Source: Lactobacillus sp.
Lineage (GTDB): Bacteria; Bacillota; Bacilli; Lactobacillales; Lactobacillaceae
Assembly (NCBI GenBank): GCA_022483245.1
Contig: JAKVNR010000001.1
Span: 310,001-374,000 of the forward strand
Reading direction: 5' to 3'
Length of the DNA stretch: 64,000 nucleotides
This document shows, one piece after another, positions 11,765 to 22,191 of the stretch; within the stretch, counting starts at the first letter, position 1, and every line of letters starts with the position of its first letter. The notes under the pieces are model-generated. The model had not been told where the DNA came from. It was given only the letters and a program-made list of their open reading frames with translations, and did not search any database. The position numbers and the translations under genes were made by a program.

Positions 11765-12229
11765 TTAACTATTTTTGTTAAAAATTCGTTGCCAGAGAGT
11801 TTTTTTATGCTGTGTTGGCAACTCTTCTTTAGGCATTTCAGGAGCATATACCTGCCTGATACTAATTCGTGGCCGATTTAAGGCAGTCTTAGCAACCACT
11901 AAAATACCAGTAGCGTCTGGCTCTGTTTTAGCTGTCTGGTCATTGATCAGGCGAAAAGCAATATTAGTTTGACCGCATTTGCTAATCACTTGGTCAACAA
12001 GCTGAGTTTGAGGCATGCGGCCATTAATTAGGATCTCATATGGCTTGAAATCATTAAAATGCTGCATAAATAACCGGCCAGCTTGTGGATCTTGCGTCTC
12101 TGCCACAGTTAAACGGACGTAAACCCGCTCGCGCAAAGAACCTAAATAACGCCGTCGTTCATCGGGCCGAGTTTGCGGGGTGATGCCTTGAGCCTCTAAC
12201 TCTAAGCGCTTATTAATATCTTCAGTCAT
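11765..12229 (-). CDS. YueI/DUF1694 family protein
   Basis: Encodes a 154-residue soluble protein starting MTEDINKRLELEAQGITPQTRPDE. The block YLGSLRERVYVRLT followed later by FKPYEILINGRM is typical of the DUF1694 (YueI) family, a widespread Firmicutes group of unknown function. The ATG at 12229 has a ggag site 8 bases upstream and was preferred to an upstream in-frame start lying inside the rpsD terminator. It follows rpsD on the same strand but behind a terminator. Confidence 0.8.
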   Translation of the reverse strand: MTEDINKRLELEAQGITPQTRPDERRRYLGSLRERVYVRLTVAETQDPQAGRLFMQHFNDFKPYEILINGRMPQTQLVDQVISKCGQTNIAFRLINDQTAKTEPDATGILVVAKTALNRPRISIRQVYAPEMPKEELPTQHKKTLWQRIFNKNS

Positions 12230-12254
12230 GATGAGACTCCTTTCTGAATGACTA

Positions 12255-12284
12255 AAACAAAAAGCCCTCCCAATAGTGGGAAGG
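12255..12284 (-). terminator. rpsD terminator
   Basis: On the minus strand the stem ccttccca / tgggaggg with loop ctat is followed by ctttttgtttt. It lies immediately after rpsD and before the YueI-family gene. Confidence 0.88.
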
Positions 12285-12305
12285 TTTTGCCAAGCGACCG
12301 TAAAA

Positions 12306-12917
12306 TTACAGCAGCTTGTTGTACCATTCAACGACTAAAGCTTCGTCGATTTCTGGTTCCATTTCGTCACGTTCTGGTAAACGAACTAAAGTACCAGTTA
12401 ATTTGCTGTCATCAAATGAAACAAATGGGGGACGTGAAACTACAGCATCCAAAGCGTCTTTGACTTGTTGCAAGTTCTTTGACTTTTCCTTCAAGCCAAT
12501 AGTTTGACCAACTTTGACTTCGTATGAAGGAATGTCAACACGCTTGCCGTCAACAGTAATGTGGCCGTGGTTGACCAATTGCCGAGCTTGTTCTCCAGTA
12601 GTAGCAAAGCCTAAACGGTAAACAATGCTGTCTAAACGTGATTCCAACAATCTCATGAAGTTAACACCGTGTTGACCTTCACGGATCTTGCCGGCACGTA
12701 AGAACAAGTTTCTAAATTGACGTTCGTTCAAGCCAAACATCCAACGCAGCTTTTGCTTTTCGTGCAGTTGTTGACCGTATTCTGACAAACGACCGCGGTG
12801 GTTTGGACCATGATCGCCAGGTGCGTAGTTACGGCGAGCTAATTCCTTACCAGTACCTGATAAAGAAATGCCTAAACGTCTTGAACGTTTCCAATTTGGA
12901 CCAGTATATCTTGACAT
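12306..12917 (-). CDS. rpsD: 30S ribosomal protein S4
   Basis: Encodes the 203-residue S4 protein, a primary 16S rRNA binder of the 30S body. It starts [21 protein letters not shown] and contains the S4 RNA-binding domain at about residues 90-150 ([20 protein letters not shown], then [19 protein letters not shown]). No zinc-binding cysteines are present, so it is the Cys-free form. It has a strong ggagg site. The 5' region of about 170 bases is structured (next entry), consistent with S4 autoregulation known in Firmicutes. Confidence 0.97.
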   Translation of the reverse strand: MSRYTGPNWKRSRRLGISLSGTGKELARRNYAPGDHGPNHRGRLSEYGQQLHEKQKLRWMFGLNERQFRNLFLRAGKIREGQHGVNFMRLLESRLDSIVYRLGFATTGEQARQLVNHGHITVDGKRVDIPSYEVKVGQTIGLKEKSKNLQQVKDALDAVVSRPPFVSFDDSKLTGTLVRLPERDEMEPEIDEALVVEWYNKLL

Positions 12918-13091
12918 AAAAAATCCTCCATAAAATAATTAAGTATTTTTTGGAGTAAAATATGAGGCATAAGTTCAACATTCGTGCATCTCAAGTTGCA
13001 GGTTTCACTCAGTGCAGCACTGGCTACTTGTTCACTTGACGTCTTGAGATGTTGACGTTCTTGTCACTTATTGCTGCAAATATTTTACACG
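12918..13091 (-). promoter_or_regulatory. Structured rpsD leader, probable S4 autoregulatory element
   Basis: The transcribed leader contains complementary arms catctcaag (upstream) and cttgagatg (downstream) about 50 bases apart, extended by caac with gttg and by ataag with cttat. Together these give a long interrupted helix that ends about 50 bases before the ribosome site. Translational repression of rpsD by S4 through its leader is established in Bacillus. Equating this leader with that element is an inference from position and pairing. Confidence 0.6.
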
Positions 13092-13097
13092 AAGCAT

Positions 13098-13126
13098 ATT
13101 GTACGTTCCCGCCCATAAAAAAGCAA
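13098..13126 (-). promoter_or_regulatory. rpsD promoter
   Basis: On the minus strand -35 TTGCTT (13121-13126) and -10 TACAAT (13098-13103) are separated by exactly 17 bases. It gives a leader of about 170 nt in front of rpsD. Confidence 0.75.
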
Positions 13127-13154
13127 GGCATAAGTTACGTGTGAACCTATCTTT

Positions 13155-13162
13155 GTTATAAT
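13155..13162 (+). promoter_or_regulatory. ezrA promoter, extended -10
   Basis: A perfect TATAAT at 13157-13162 with an upstream TGt makes an extended -10; no good -35 is seen. It lies 29 bases before the ezrA ATG and is divergent from the rpsD promoter. Confidence 0.7.
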
Positions 13163-13191
13163 GGGGACAGTGAGAAAAGCGGGAGGAAAAA

Positions 13192-14922
13192 ATGTCTTCA
13201 TTTCAATCGATGCTGGTAATTAGCATCTTTATTTTGATCATTATTGCGGTTGCTGCTTTTTGGCTGACGCAAAAGCACTTGATCCATCTGCTGGGAGAGT
13301 TAGATAAACATGTAGATGGGTTGCAAGACATTGCTGCCGCTGATGCAATTAGCCGGTTAGAAAAAATGGAACTGGCTGGTGAAAGTTTAGATACTTTTGT
13401 TAAATGGCGGAAAACCTACCAGGAATTATCTACGACAAAACGTGCTGATTATAAGCAGCAATTAACAACAGCTGCAGAATTAGTTAACAAATATAAATTA
13501 GTTGCAGGTAATCGCCAAATTAAGCAAACTACGACAGAAGTTGAGCAAGCACGTGAAGATTTATCAGACGCCAAAGCTGTTTTTAAACAACTGCTGGAGT
13601 CCAACCGTGATAATCAAATTCAATACGATCACTTGTTAAAAACTTATCGTGAGTTGCGCAAAGAAGTACTGGCCAAGTCGTTTGATTATGGGACAGCCAT
13701 GCCGAAAATTGAAGAGCAGTTGTCGACCATGGAAAAAGACTTTGATGGTGCCAAGAACTTATCCAACCAAGGCGATCACGTTGAAGCTAAGCGGGTTTTG
13801 AGCAGAATCAGTGAAAATCTATCAACTTTGCAATCTAAATTGCCACAATTAAAAGATGGCTGGCATGAACTGCAACAAGTTTTCCCAGCCCAATTAGATG
13901 AGTTGTCATCAGTTTACAAACAGATGGTGGGTGAAAAATACTGCATTAAAGAAGTTGATTTTCCCAAAGAAATTAAACAGCTCCATGCAGAAGTAGACGA
14001 TAGTGAAGAATTACTGACTAAGATGGATGAGCAGGGCTTGGCTGATAAAAATCAGGCAATCGCTGACCAGATTAATTCTTTATATGACATCTTAGCCAAA
14101 GAATATCATGCTCGTCCATTTGTTAAGCAAAACCGTGATAAATTAATTCAAATTTTAACTAGCTTGGCTTCTGCTTCTAAGCAATTAATTGATAAGCTAG
14201 AACATATTGATGAAAGCTACGAACTAACGCATGGCGAATTGGATGAAGCGCGGCAATTGGCTGACCGCGTTAACCAAGCTAATGATGCTTACACTAAAGA
14301 CGTGCAAGCCATGGCTGACGGGACGGGTGTTTACTCAGAAATTAAAGGCAACTGGTTAAAGATTACGCAGGACTTAGGCGAAATTGAAAACCGGGAAAAG
14401 ACCTTATCTCAAGATGTTGACGGCCTGTTTGATGCTGAAAAAATCGCCCATGATTCGATTGATCGTTTTAAGCAGGATGTATCTTTGCTTTATCGCCGAG
14501 TTCAGCGCCGCCACCTACCAGGTAAACCGGAAAGTTTTGTCCAAATGTATACGCTGGTAGTCAATGAAATTGGCAAAACTGATGAAGAATTAAGTCAAGT
14601 GCGGATCAATATGGAAAAGATCTCGCAAGAGCTGATTCAAATTCAAGAAGATGTTGACCGCCTGCACCGTGAAGCTGACAGCATTATTAGTTCGGCTGAT
14701 TTGGTTGAACGGGCGATGCAGTACTCCAACAAATATTTGAACTACGGCGAGATTAAAAAAGCTCGGGCTAAGGCTTTGAAATTGTATCAAACGGAATATA
14801 ACTACAAAGATGCACTTGATGCGATTGCGACAGCCTTGGAGCATGTTGAACCTGGTTCATATAACCGAATTGAAAAAAGCTACTACGATGAGCGAAAATC
14901 TTTGAACTCAGAGCAAGGATAA
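13192..14922 (+). CDS. ezrA: Septation ring formation regulator EzrA
   Basis: Encodes a 576-residue protein with one N-terminal transmembrane helix (about residues 6-26) and a long cytoplasmic part made almost wholly of spectrin-like coiled-coil helices. In Firmicutes EzrA restrains FtsZ polymerisation away from mid-cell and helps to bring PBP1 and other divisome proteins to the septum. Length and layout fit the family, and position upstream of a cysteine desulfurase and thiI is the usual one. The gggagg ribosome site is strong. Confidence 0.93.
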   Translation: MSSFQSMLVISIFILIIIAVAAFWLTQKHLIHLLGELDKHVDGLQDIAAADAISRLEKMELAGESLDTFVKWRKTYQELSTTKRADYKQQLTTAAELVNKYKLVAGNRQIKQTTTEVEQAREDLSDAKAVFKQLLESNRDNQIQYDHLLKTYRELRKEVLAKSFDYGTAMPKIEEQLSTMEKDFDGAKNLSNQGDHVEAKRVLSRISENLSTLQSKLPQLKDGWHELQQVFPAQLDELSSVYKQMVGEKYCIKEVDFPKEIKQLHAEVDDSEELLTKMDEQGLADKNQAIADQINSLYDILAKEYHARPFVKQNRDKLIQILTSLASASKQLIDKLEHIDESYELTHGELDEARQLADRVNQANDAYTKDVQAMADGTGVYSEIKGNWLKITQDLGEIENREKTLSQDVDGLFDAEKIAHDSIDRFKQDVSLLYRRVQRRHLPGKPESFVQMYTLVVNEIGKTDEELSQVRINMEKISQELIQIQEDVDRLHREADSIISSADLVERAMQYSNKYLNYGEIKKARAKALKLYQTEYNYKDALDAIATALEHVEPGSYNRIEKSYYDERKSLNSEQG

Positions 14923-14944
14923 GCTAAACTAATTACGTATTTTT

Positions 14945-14973
14945 AACGGCACCTGTTTCAGGGGCCGTTTTTT
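14945..14973 (+). terminator. ezrA terminator
   Basis: The stem aacggc-a-cctg / cagg-g-gccgtt has one internal mismatch and a three-base loop and runs into six T. The next gene starts 15 bases later. Confidence 0.82.
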
Positions 14974-14987
14974 AGAGGAAGTTTTGC

Positions 14988-16142
14988 ATGATTTATTTTG
15001 ATAACAGTGCGACCACTAAGATGTCCACAGAGGCTTTAACTACCTATGAAGAAGTAGTCAAAAATATCTGGGGAAACCCCTCCAGCCTGCACCAGCTGGG
15101 CGATCGAGCGCATCAACTTTTAGAAGCAGCGCGCAAACAATGTGCCAATTTATTGGGCGTGAAACCGTGTGAAATCTTTTTCACTTCTGGAGGAACCGAA
15201 TCAGATAATTGGGCGATTAAGGGTACAGCTTTAGCCAAACGAGAATTTGGCCGCCATATCATTACGAGCAGCGTTGAACACGCAGCAGTTGGCAATGCTG
15301 TTCAATCGTTAAAAGAACTTGGCTACCGGGTGACTGTTTTGCCAGTTAATAAACGCGGTCAGGTTAATCCCGCCGATTTAAAGCAAGCACTGGATTCAGA
15401 TACTATTTTGGTATCTATTATGGGTGTTAATAATGAAATTGGTGCTATTCAACCAATTCCAGAAATTGGTGACATCCTTGAAAATTATCCGAGTGTCCAT
15501 TTCCACGTCGATAATGTGCAAGCGCTGGGTAAAGGAATTTGGGATCAGGTTTACAGCCCGCGAGTTGATTTAATGAGCTTCTCGGCTCATAAATTTCATG
15601 CACCGCGCGGAATCGGGATCCTTTATAAAAAAGCTGGCCGCACATTAAAGCCGTTGCACGATGGCGGCGGACAAGAAAAGGGCCTGCGGTCGGGGACCGA
15701 AAACTTGCCAGCGATTGCTGCCATGGCTAAAGCAATGCGTTTATATTTGGATAATGAACCAGCTAAAGCTGCGCGTCAGCGGGCTATTAAAGAGCGCATC
15801 ATTAATTACTTGCAAGATAAGCCTGGTATTACAATTTTTTCACCGGCTGAGCAGGATTTTGCTCCTCATATTCTTTGCTTTAGTTTAGCTGGTATTCGCG
15901 GAGAAACATTAGTGCATACTTTAGAAGCGCAAGATATTTATGTTTCAACTACGAGCGCTTGCTCATCGCGCAGCGGTGAAGAGGCAGGTACCTTGCATGC
16001 AATGCATATTGACGATGGCCTGGCGACTAGTGCGATTCGGCTAAGTTTTGATGAGCATAATACACTGGCTGAAGCAGATGAATTTATTCGTGTCTTCGAT
16101 CAGATTTATCGTCATTTTGCAAAAGTAAATCATTTAGGATAG
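14988..16142 (+). CDS. Cysteine desulfurase, NifS/IscS type, paired with ThiI
   Basis: Encodes a 384-residue PLP enzyme that takes sulfur from cysteine and passes it on as a persulfide. The PLP lysine K202 in SAHKFH, the His of SVEHAAV and the sulfur-carrying C325 in the flexible loop TSACSSRSG are present. It lies 8 bases before thiI and so is very likely the sulfur donor for 4-thiouridine in tRNA (the NifZ-ThiI arrangement of Bacillus). It is the first of two such enzymes in this window; the other is at 44147. The exact symbol is uncertain. Confidence 0.92.
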   Translation: MIYFDNSATTKMSTEALTTYEEVVKNIWGNPSSLHQLGDRAHQLLEAARKQCANLLGVKPCEIFFTSGGTESDNWAIKGTALAKREFGRHIITSSVEHAAVGNAVQSLKELGYRVTVLPVNKRGQVNPADLKQALDSDTILVSIMGVNNEIGAIQPIPEIGDILENYPSVHFHVDNVQALGKGIWDQVYSPRVDLMSFSAHKFHAPRGIGILYKKAGRTLKPLHDGGGQEKGLRSGTENLPAIAAMAKAMRLYLDNEPAKAARQRAIKERIINYLQDKPGITIFSPAEQDFAPHILCFSLAGIRGETLVHTLEAQDIYVSTTSACSSRSGEEAGTLHAMHIDDGLATSAIRLSFDEHNTLAEADEFIRVFDQIYRHFAKVNHLG

Positions 16143-16150
16143 GAAAATTA

Positions 16151-17368
16151 ATGCAATATACAGAAATTATGGTTCGTTACGGCGAACTATCCACTAAAGG
16201 CAAAAATCGGCGTGACTTCATTGGCCGGTTAGCTGGCAATGTGCAAAAGGCTTTGCGTGATTATCCAGATGTCAAGATTCATCCTAAGCATGACCGTTTG
16301 CATATTGTTTTGAACGGCGCACCGTTTAAAGAAATTGATCAGCGTTTGCGCCTAGTGTTTGGGATTCAAACTTATTCACCAAGTATCCGTATCCCTAAAA
16401 CTTTGCCAGATATCGAACAGGCTAGTTTAGAGTTAATGCAGGCAACCTGGAAACCAGGTCAAACTTTTAAAGTTAACACTAAACGCAGCGATCACAAGTT
16501 TGAATATGATACAAATCAATTAAACCGCTTAGTTGGTGATTACCTGTTTGAACATCTAGATGGACTAAAAGCAGAAATGAAACACCCGGACTTAGTTTTA
16601 CGAATTGAAGTCCGGGCTGACGCTGTCTACCTATCAAGTGAATTAATTAAAGGCGCTGGCGGGATGCCAGTTGGAACTGCTGGCAAAGCCATGATGATGC
16701 TCTCTGGCGGAATTGATTCACCGGTAGCTTCATACTTAGCAATGAAGCGAGGCGTTGAGATTGATATGGTTCACTTCTTTAGCCCGCCATATACTACAGC
16801 TAAGGCTTTAGCAAAAGCGCAAGAACTGACAGGAATTTTGGCAAAATATGCCGGTAAGATCAACTTCATTGCCGTTCCATTTGCTGAAATTCAAGAAACA
16901 ATCAAGGAAAAGCTGCCTGAAGGCTACTTAATGACCATTCAGCGTCGGATGATGCTCCAGCTAGCTGATCGAATCCGGGCGATGCGCGGAGGTTTAGCAA
17001 TTTTTAACGGTGAATCGGTTGGACAAGTTGCCTCGCAAACTTTGCAATCAATGGCCGCAATTAACGATGTCACAACTACGCCAGTCATTCGTCCAGTGGC
17101 AACCATGGATAAAACTGAAATTATTCGGTTAGCTGAAGAAATTGGAACCTTTGATTTGTCAATCCAGCCGTTTGAAGATTGCTGTACGATCTTTGCCCCG
17201 CCTCGTCCAAAGACCAAGCCGCGCTTGGAAGTGGCTCGTAAATTAGAAGCTGAGCTTGATGTGGAAGGGCTCTTGCAGCGGGCAATTGACGGCATTCAAA
17301 TTACGCCGATTTATCCTGGCCAAAAATTTTTAGATGATCAGGCACAAACTGATCAGAATCTTTTGTAA
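16151..17368 (+). CDS. thiI: tRNA 4-thiouridine synthase ThiI
   Basis: Encodes a 405-residue protein that adenylates U8 of tRNA and replaces its oxygen with sulfur. An N-terminal ferredoxin-like/THUMP region (to about residue 165) is followed by the PP-loop SGGIDS at residues 185-190 in the ATP-pyrophosphatase domain. There is no C-terminal rhodanese extension, as in other Gram-positive ThiI, so the sulfur must come straight from the neighbouring desulfurase. The valS promoter begins within about ten bases of its stop codon. Confidence 0.95.
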   Translation: MQYTEIMVRYGELSTKGKNRRDFIGRLAGNVQKALRDYPDVKIHPKHDRLHIVLNGAPFKEIDQRLRLVFGIQTYSPSIRIPKTLPDIEQASLELMQATWKPGQTFKVNTKRSDHKFEYDTNQLNRLVGDYLFEHLDGLKAEMKHPDLVLRIEVRADAVYLSSELIKGAGGMPVGTAGKAMMMLSGGIDSPVASYLAMKRGVEIDMVHFFSPPYTTAKALAKAQELTGILAKYAGKINFIAVPFAEIQETIKEKLPEGYLMTIQRRMMLQLADRIRAMRGGLAIFNGESVGQVASQTLQSMAAINDVTTTPVIRPVATMDKTEIIRLAEEIGTFDLSIQPFEDCCTIFAPPRPKTKPRLEVARKLEAELDVEGLLQRAIDGIQITPIYPGQKFLDDQAQTDQNLL

Positions 17369-17374
17369 GAACAT

Positions 17375-17382
17375 GCTATAAT
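17375..17382 (+). promoter_or_regulatory. Promoter of the valS T-box transcript
   Basis: TATAAT at 17377-17382 preceded by TGc gives an extended -10 immediately after the thiI stop. Transcription would begin near 17389, just before the base of T-box stem I. Confidence 0.75.
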
Positions 17383-17388
17383 TACTAG

Positions 17389-17612
17389 CACAAGCAAGAA
17401 TCAAGAGTAGCAATGACGCAATTACAGAGAACGACCCATGTGCTGAAAGGTCGAGTCATTAGCTTGTAGCTTGATTGGCTGATTAATTGAAAATAAAAAG
17501 TAGGTTAATCCGGTTCGCACCGTTATCGCACTAAGCGGAGCATAATTATGCTTAATTTAGGTGGTACCGCGGTTAAACTAATCGTCCTAGACACATTGTC
17601 TAGGACTTTTTT
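17389..17612 (+). promoter_or_regulatory. T-box leader of valS (Val, specifier GTA)
   Basis: The T-box sequence AGGTGGTACCGCGG is at 17559-17572 and the terminator hairpin gtcctagaca / gtctaggac with six T is at 17584-17612. Stem I is recognisable: the base pairs aatcaag (17399-17405) with cttgatt (17470-17476), and above the specifier loop gcaatgac pairs with gtcattagc. The loop holds GTA at 17466-17468, a valine codon, in agreement with the valS gene. Uncharged tRNA-Val would bind here and allow read-through. Confidence 0.93.
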
Positions 17613-17627
17613 ATTGGAGGAATTTTA

Positions 17628-20267
17628 ATGACGGATTTAGCGCCAAAATATAATCCTAATGAAGTTGAAAAGGGGCGTTACCAGACTTGGCTTGATGAAG
17701 ACTTGTTTAAGCCATCTGGTGATAAAAAGGCTCATCCATATTCAATTGTGATCCCGCCACCAAATGTCACTGGTAAATTACACTTGGGTCATGCTTGGGA
17801 TACAGCGATTCAAGACACTTTGATCCGGTTTAAGCGGATGCAGGGCTATGACACGCTGTACCTGCCAGGAATGGACCACGCCGGCATTGCCACTCAGGCC
17901 AAGGTTGAGGCTAAACTGCGTAAGCAGGGCCGCGACCGACATGAAATGGGCCGGGAAGCTTTTGTTAAACAAGTTTGGGAATGGAAAGATGAATACGCTG
18001 GTATCATTAAAAGCCAGTGGGCTAAATTAGGCTTATCACTCGACTATTCTCGTGAACGGTTCACTTTAGACAAAGGCTTGTCCAAAGCAGTTAGAAAAGT
18101 GTTTGTCCAGCTATACAATGAAGGCTTAATTTACCGCGGCCAATATATTATTAACTGGGATCCGAAACTGGAAACGGCCTTATCTGATATTGAAGTGATC
18201 CACCAAGATGACCAAGGCGCTTTCTATCACATCAACTATCCGTTTGCTGATGGTTCTGGTTCAATTGAAATTGCTACCACGCGGCCAGAAACCATGTTTG
18301 GTGATACGGCAGTGGCAGTTGCTCCTGGCGATCCACGTTACAAGGATATCGTGGGCAGGGAATTGATTTTGCCATTGGTTGGCCGGCACATCCCAATTAT
18401 TGAAGACCGGCATGTTGATCCGGAATTTGGAACCGGTTTAGTTAAAATTACACCAGCGCACGATCCAAACGACTTTGCAGTGGGCAACCGTCATAATTTG
18501 AAGCGAATTAACGTTATGAACGATGACGGCACCATGAACGAAGAATGCGGCAAATATGCCGGGATGGACCGGTTTGACTGCCGGAAGGCCTTAGTCAAGG
18601 ACTTAAAGGCAGCAGGTTACTTAATTGACGTACAGCCAATTGTCCACTCAGTTGGTCACTCTGAACGGTCTGGCGTACAAGTTGAGCCGCGGCTGTCAAC
18701 ACAATGGTTTGTTAAGATGAAGCCTTTGGCTGAAAAAGTTTTAGCAAATCAAAAGACCGATGGTAAGGTCAATTTTGTACCTCCACGTTTTGAAAAGACC
18801 TTAGATCACTGGATGGAAAACGTCCATGATTGGGTAATTTCTCGTCAATTGTGGTGGGGGCACCGGATTCCTGCCTGGTATAACAAGCAAACAGGCGAAG
18901 TCTATGTCGGTGAAGAAGCACCAAAGGATCTTGAAAATTGGAAGCAAGATCCAGATGTATTGGATACTTGGTTCTCCAGTGCTTTATGGCCATTTTCAAC
19001 TTTAGGCTGGCCAGATGCTGACGCGGAAGACTTTAAGCGCTACTTCCCAACGAATGCTTTAGTAACAGGCTACGATATTATCTTCTTCTGGGTTTCCCGG
19101 ATGATTTTCCAAAGCCTGCACTTTACTGATGAGCGCCCATTCAAAGATGTTGTCTTGCATGGTTTAATGCGTGACCAACAAGGCCGTAAAATGAGTAAAT
19201 CATTGGGCAATGGGGTTGACCCAATGGATGTTGTTGATAAATATGGGGCCGATGCACTGCGTTGGTTCTTGTTGAACGGGACTGCTCCTGGTCAAGATAC
19301 GCGGTACGATCCAACTAAATTGAGTGCCGCTTGGAACTTTATCAACAAAATTTGGAATGCAGCTCGGTTCGTAATCATGAATCTGCCAGCTGATGCGCAA
19401 CCTGCCAGTTTGCCGGACGCATCGGAATTTGATTTAGCTGATAAATGGATTTTTAACCGGTTAAACCATACTGTTGGTGAAGTCGTACGTTTATTTGATG
19501 AGTACAAGTTCGGCGAAGCAGGCCGCGAGTTGTACAACTTTATTTGGAACGACTTTTGTGATTGGTATATTGAAATTGCTAAAGTAGCACTGAACGGTGA
19601 TGACGAACAACTGAAGGCTCGCAAGCAAGCTTATTTGGTTTGGATTTTAGACCAGATCTTACGTTTGCTGCACCCAATTATGCCGTTTGTGACTGAAAAA
19701 TTATGGTTGTCAATGCCGCATGCTGGCCAATCGATTATGGTTGCTGAATATCCAACTACACACCCTGAATTTGAAGATGCAGCTGCTGACAAGCAAATGG
19801 CCTTCTTAATTGAAGTGATTAAAGCCGTCCGCAACATCAGAATGGAAGTTAATGCTCCAATGTCATCTCAGATTGATATCATGATTCAATTGGATGATTT
19901 GGCAGATAAAAAGATTTTAGACAAGAATGTCAGCTATGTTGAAAACTTCTTACATCCAAAGAAGCTGACAGTTGCAGCTGAAATTGAAGCACCAAAATTA
20001 GCTAAAACTGCAGTGATTCCAGGTGCGCAAATCTTTGTCCCATTAACTGAATTAGTTAATGTTGATGAAGAATTAGCCCGGATGGAAAAAGAAGAAACTC
20101 GTCTGCAAGCAGAAGTTGCTCGCTCAGAGAAGAAATTATCCAACCAAGGCTTTGTTGCCCACGCTCCAGCGGCAGTTGTTGACAAAGAAAAAGCTAAAAA
20201 GGCTGATTATGAAAGTCAGTTAGCTGGAGTGCAAGCCCGCATTAAAGAATTGCAGGCCAGTAAATAA
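17628..20267 (+). CDS. valS: Valyl-tRNA synthetase
   Basis: Encodes an 879-residue class I aminoacyl-tRNA synthetase. The HIGH motif appears in [12 protein letters not shown] near residue 45 and KMSKS in [11 protein letters not shown] near residue 523, with the CP1 editing domain between them. The C-terminal 65 residues form the coiled-coil tRNA arm typical of ValS. The stop overlaps the folC start (taatg). Expression is controlled by the T-box upstream. Length is normal. Confidence 0.98.
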   Translation: MTDLAPKYNPNEVEKGRYQTWLDEDLFKPSGDKKAHPYSIVIPPPNVTGKLHLGHAWDTAIQDTLIRFKRMQGYDTLYLPGMDHAGIATQAKVEAKLRKQGRDRHEMGREAFVKQVWEWKDEYAGIIKSQWAKLGLSLDYSRERFTLDKGLSKAVRKVFVQLYNEGLIYRGQYIINWDPKLETALSDIEVIHQDDQGAFYHINYPFADGSGSIEIATTRPETMFGDTAVAVAPGDPRYKDIVGRELILPLVGRHIPIIEDRHVDPEFGTGLVKITPAHDPNDFAVGNRHNLKRINVMNDDGTMNEECGKYAGMDRFDCRKALVKDLKAAGYLIDVQPIVHSVGHSERSGVQVEPRLSTQWFVKMKPLAEKVLANQKTDGKVNFVPPRFEKTLDHWMENVHDWVISRQLWWGHRIPAWYNKQTGEVYVGEEAPKDLENWKQDPDVLDTWFSSALWPFSTLGWPDADAEDFKRYFPTNALVTGYDIIFFWVSRMIFQSLHFTDERPFKDVVLHGLMRDQQGRKMSKSLGNGVDPMDVVDKYGADALRWFLLNGTAPGQDTRYDPTKLSAAWNFINKIWNAARFVIMNLPADAQPASLPDASEFDLADKWIFNRLNHTVGEVVRLFDEYKFGEAGRELYNFIWNDFCDWYIEIAKVALNGDDEQLKARKQAYLVWILDQILRLLHPIMPFVTEKLWLSMPHAGQSIMVAEYPTTHPEFEDAAADKQMAFLIEVIKAVRNIRMEVNAPMSSQIDIMIQLDDLADKKILDKNVSYVENFLHPKKLTVAAEIEAPKLAKTAVIPGAQIFVPLTELVNVDEELARMEKEETRLQAEVARSEKKLSNQGFVAHAPAAVVDKEKAKKADYESQLAGVQARIKELQASK

Positions 20268-21484
20268 TGAATAAAAGTGAAGCAATCGCTTACTTGTACC
20301 AGTTGCCGCACTTGCACCCAAGAAATGATTTATCTTATATCAAGACTGTGCTGCAGGCGCTAGGTAATCCGCAAGCTAAGACGCCCGCAATTCACGTGAC
20401 GGGGACTAATGGCAAGGGGTCAACCTGCTATTATCTGAGCGCTTTGCTCAAGCAGGCCGGTCAGAAGACTGGCCTGTTTGTTTCTCCTTACGTGATTGAC
20501 TTTAATGAGCGCATTCAGATAAATGGACGAATGATCAGCGACCAACTTTTGCTAGCAGCATTTGCTGCTGTGAAAACCGTGATTGATGATATTCAAGCTG
20601 ATCAGCCTCAATTTCAATTGACGACTTTCGAATTTGAAACTTGCATGGCTTTTTGGGCCTTTAATCATGAGCATTGTGATTATGCGGTGATCGAAGTTGG
20701 CATTGGCGGCGAGCACGATAAAACTAATGTGATTACGCCTGTTGTTAGCATCATTACGACGATCGGACTGGATCATGAACAACTAATTGGTCCAACGCTG
20801 GCCGATATTGCCCGTGAAAAAAGTGGTATTATTAAAGCTCAGCGGCCGGTGGTTTTGGGCAATGTGCCAGCAGAAGTTTTACCAATTGTGCTAGCAAAAG
20901 CTAAAGCTGAAGCAGCACCAGTCGTACGCTTGGGTCGAGACTTTCAACCAGCCGATTTTTTGAATAAAGCGCTAGCTGAACAAATAGATGCCGGGTGCGC
21001 ACTAGCCGCTTTTCAGCAATTATCAGTTAAACTTGGTAAAGAGCAAATTATTTCAACCTTACAAGCAGTTAACATTCCAGGCCGCTATCAGGTGCTGGGG
21101 CATCAGCCATTGATTATCGCTGATGGCGCTCATAATGTGCAGGCTATGGCGCAGCTGCTTGCTTATGTGCGCAAATTGCCGCACAGACGCCTGCATGTGC
21201 TACTGGGGATGATGAAGGATAAAGATTTAGATGCAGTTCTTCATCTCTTTCAAGCTGATGAAAAAGTGTACTTAACCCGGATTGATTATCCACGGGCAGC
21301 TAAGCTACATGATTTTCCAGCTTGGGCACAAGCACGTTTTGATTATGAGCCAGATTACAAGCGGGCATTAGCACGCATTATGCAACAAGCTAAAGCAGAT
21401 GATGTGATTTTAATTACCGGCTCCTTTTACCTAGTCGGTGCAGTATTACAAGTAATGAAAGCAGGTACAGATGATGCGCGTTAA
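20267..21484 (+). CDS. folC: Bifunctional folylpolyglutamate/dihydrofolate synthase
   Basis: Encodes a 405-residue Mur-ligase-like enzyme that adds glutamate to folates. The P-loop HVTGTNGKGST is near residue 47 and the family region EVGIGGEHDKTNVI near residue 140. The usual form at the latter is EVGLGGRLDATN, so two positions differ. It is coupled to valS by a one-base overlap and to the HAD gene by a 14-base overlap. The valS-folC order is common in Bacilli. The GGEHD variant is of interest but probably tolerated. Confidence 0.93.
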   Translation: MNKSEAIAYLYQLPHLHPRNDLSYIKTVLQALGNPQAKTPAIHVTGTNGKGSTCYYLSALLKQAGQKTGLFVSPYVIDFNERIQINGRMISDQLLLAAFAAVKTVIDDIQADQPQFQLTTFEFETCMAFWAFNHEHCDYAVIEVGIGGEHDKTNVITPVVSIITTIGLDHEQLIGPTLADIAREKSGIIKAQRPVVLGNVPAEVLPIVLAKAKAEAAPVVRLGRDFQPADFLNKALAEQIDAGCALAAFQQLSVKLGKEQIISTLQAVNIPGRYQVLGHQPLIIADGAHNVQAMAQLLAYVRKLPHRRLHVLLGMMKDKDLDAVLHLFQADEKVYLTRIDYPRAAKLHDFPAWAQARFDYEPDYKRALARIMQQAKADDVILITGSFYLVGAVLQVMKAGTDDAR

Positions 21485-22154
21485 AGGCTTAAGCGGCGAC
21501 TACCGCGGCGTGATTTTTGATATGGATGGTTTGCTAGTCAACTCAGAGAATCTATATTGGCAGGCCAATATTCAAGCCGCGGCTGAAGAAAATTTAGGTT
21601 TGCCAGAAGATACCTACTTAAAATTAAATGGGGCTTCAATTGCTTATTCTGAGCAATTTTATCGGCGCTATTTTAAGTCAAAGAAGGAACAAGATTACTT
21701 CGTCCGCCGGACAGATGAATTAATATGGCAGTGGACTGATGAAGGCAAGCTGAAGCTGATGCCTGGAGTCCAAGCGGCTTTAGATAAATTTCAAGCTGCT
21801 GGGCTAAGAATGGGGATTGCTTCAAGTAACTATAAAAAAGTGATTGACCATAATTTATGGGTAACCGGGATTAGGCAATACTTTGATTTTTGCTTGAGTG
21901 ATATAGATTTAGCAGCTGATCATGTTCAGCCTAAACCTGCCCCAGATATTTACGAATTGGCCGCGCAAAGACTCGCGCTTCCTAAAGAGCAGCTGCTAGT
22001 CTTTGAAGATTCTAGCAATGGCATTGAGGCTGCTTGGCGGGCGGAGCTGACTGCGATTATGATTCCAAACTTAAAAGCACCGATCGCTGCCGATCATGAA
22101 CGGGCGAGCTTGATTTTGGATAATTTCAATGAATTTTTAAAATTAACTCAATAA
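21471..22154 (+). CDS. HAD family phosphatase / phosphomutase-like hydrolase
   Basis: Encodes 227 residues of the haloacid dehalogenase superfamily, subfamily IA with a helical cap. Motif I is FDMDGLLVNSE (nucleophile Asp and acid Asp), motif II is IASSN, and motif IV is VFEDSSNGIEAA. These resemble beta-phosphoglucomutase and sugar-phosphate phosphatases. Two ATG codons stand in tandem at 21471 and 21474; the start is inside folC. The substrate cannot be told from the sequence. Confidence 0.88.
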   Translation: MMRVKGLSGDYRGVIFDMDGLLVNSENLYWQANIQAAAEENLGLPEDTYLKLNGASIAYSEQFYRRYFKSKKEQDYFVRRTDELIWQWTDEGKLKLMPGVQAALDKFQAAGLRMGIASSNYKKVIDHNLWVTGIRQYFDFCLSDIDLAADHVQPKPAPDIYELAAQRLALPKEQLLVFEDSSNGIEAAWRAELTAIMIPNLKAPIAADHERASLILDNFNEFLKLTQ

Positions 22155-22191
22155 GCCGAATTTTTGCGTAATTAATGGTGGAGGGAATAAA

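Noticed and set aside
16939..17295. Minus-strand open frame of 118 codons inside thiI.
   Set aside because: Fully antisense to a conserved enzyme, with no ribosome site or recognisable product.
19292..19624. Minus-strand open frame of 110 codons inside valS.
   Set aside because: Shadow of a conserved gene; no ribosome site or family resemblance.
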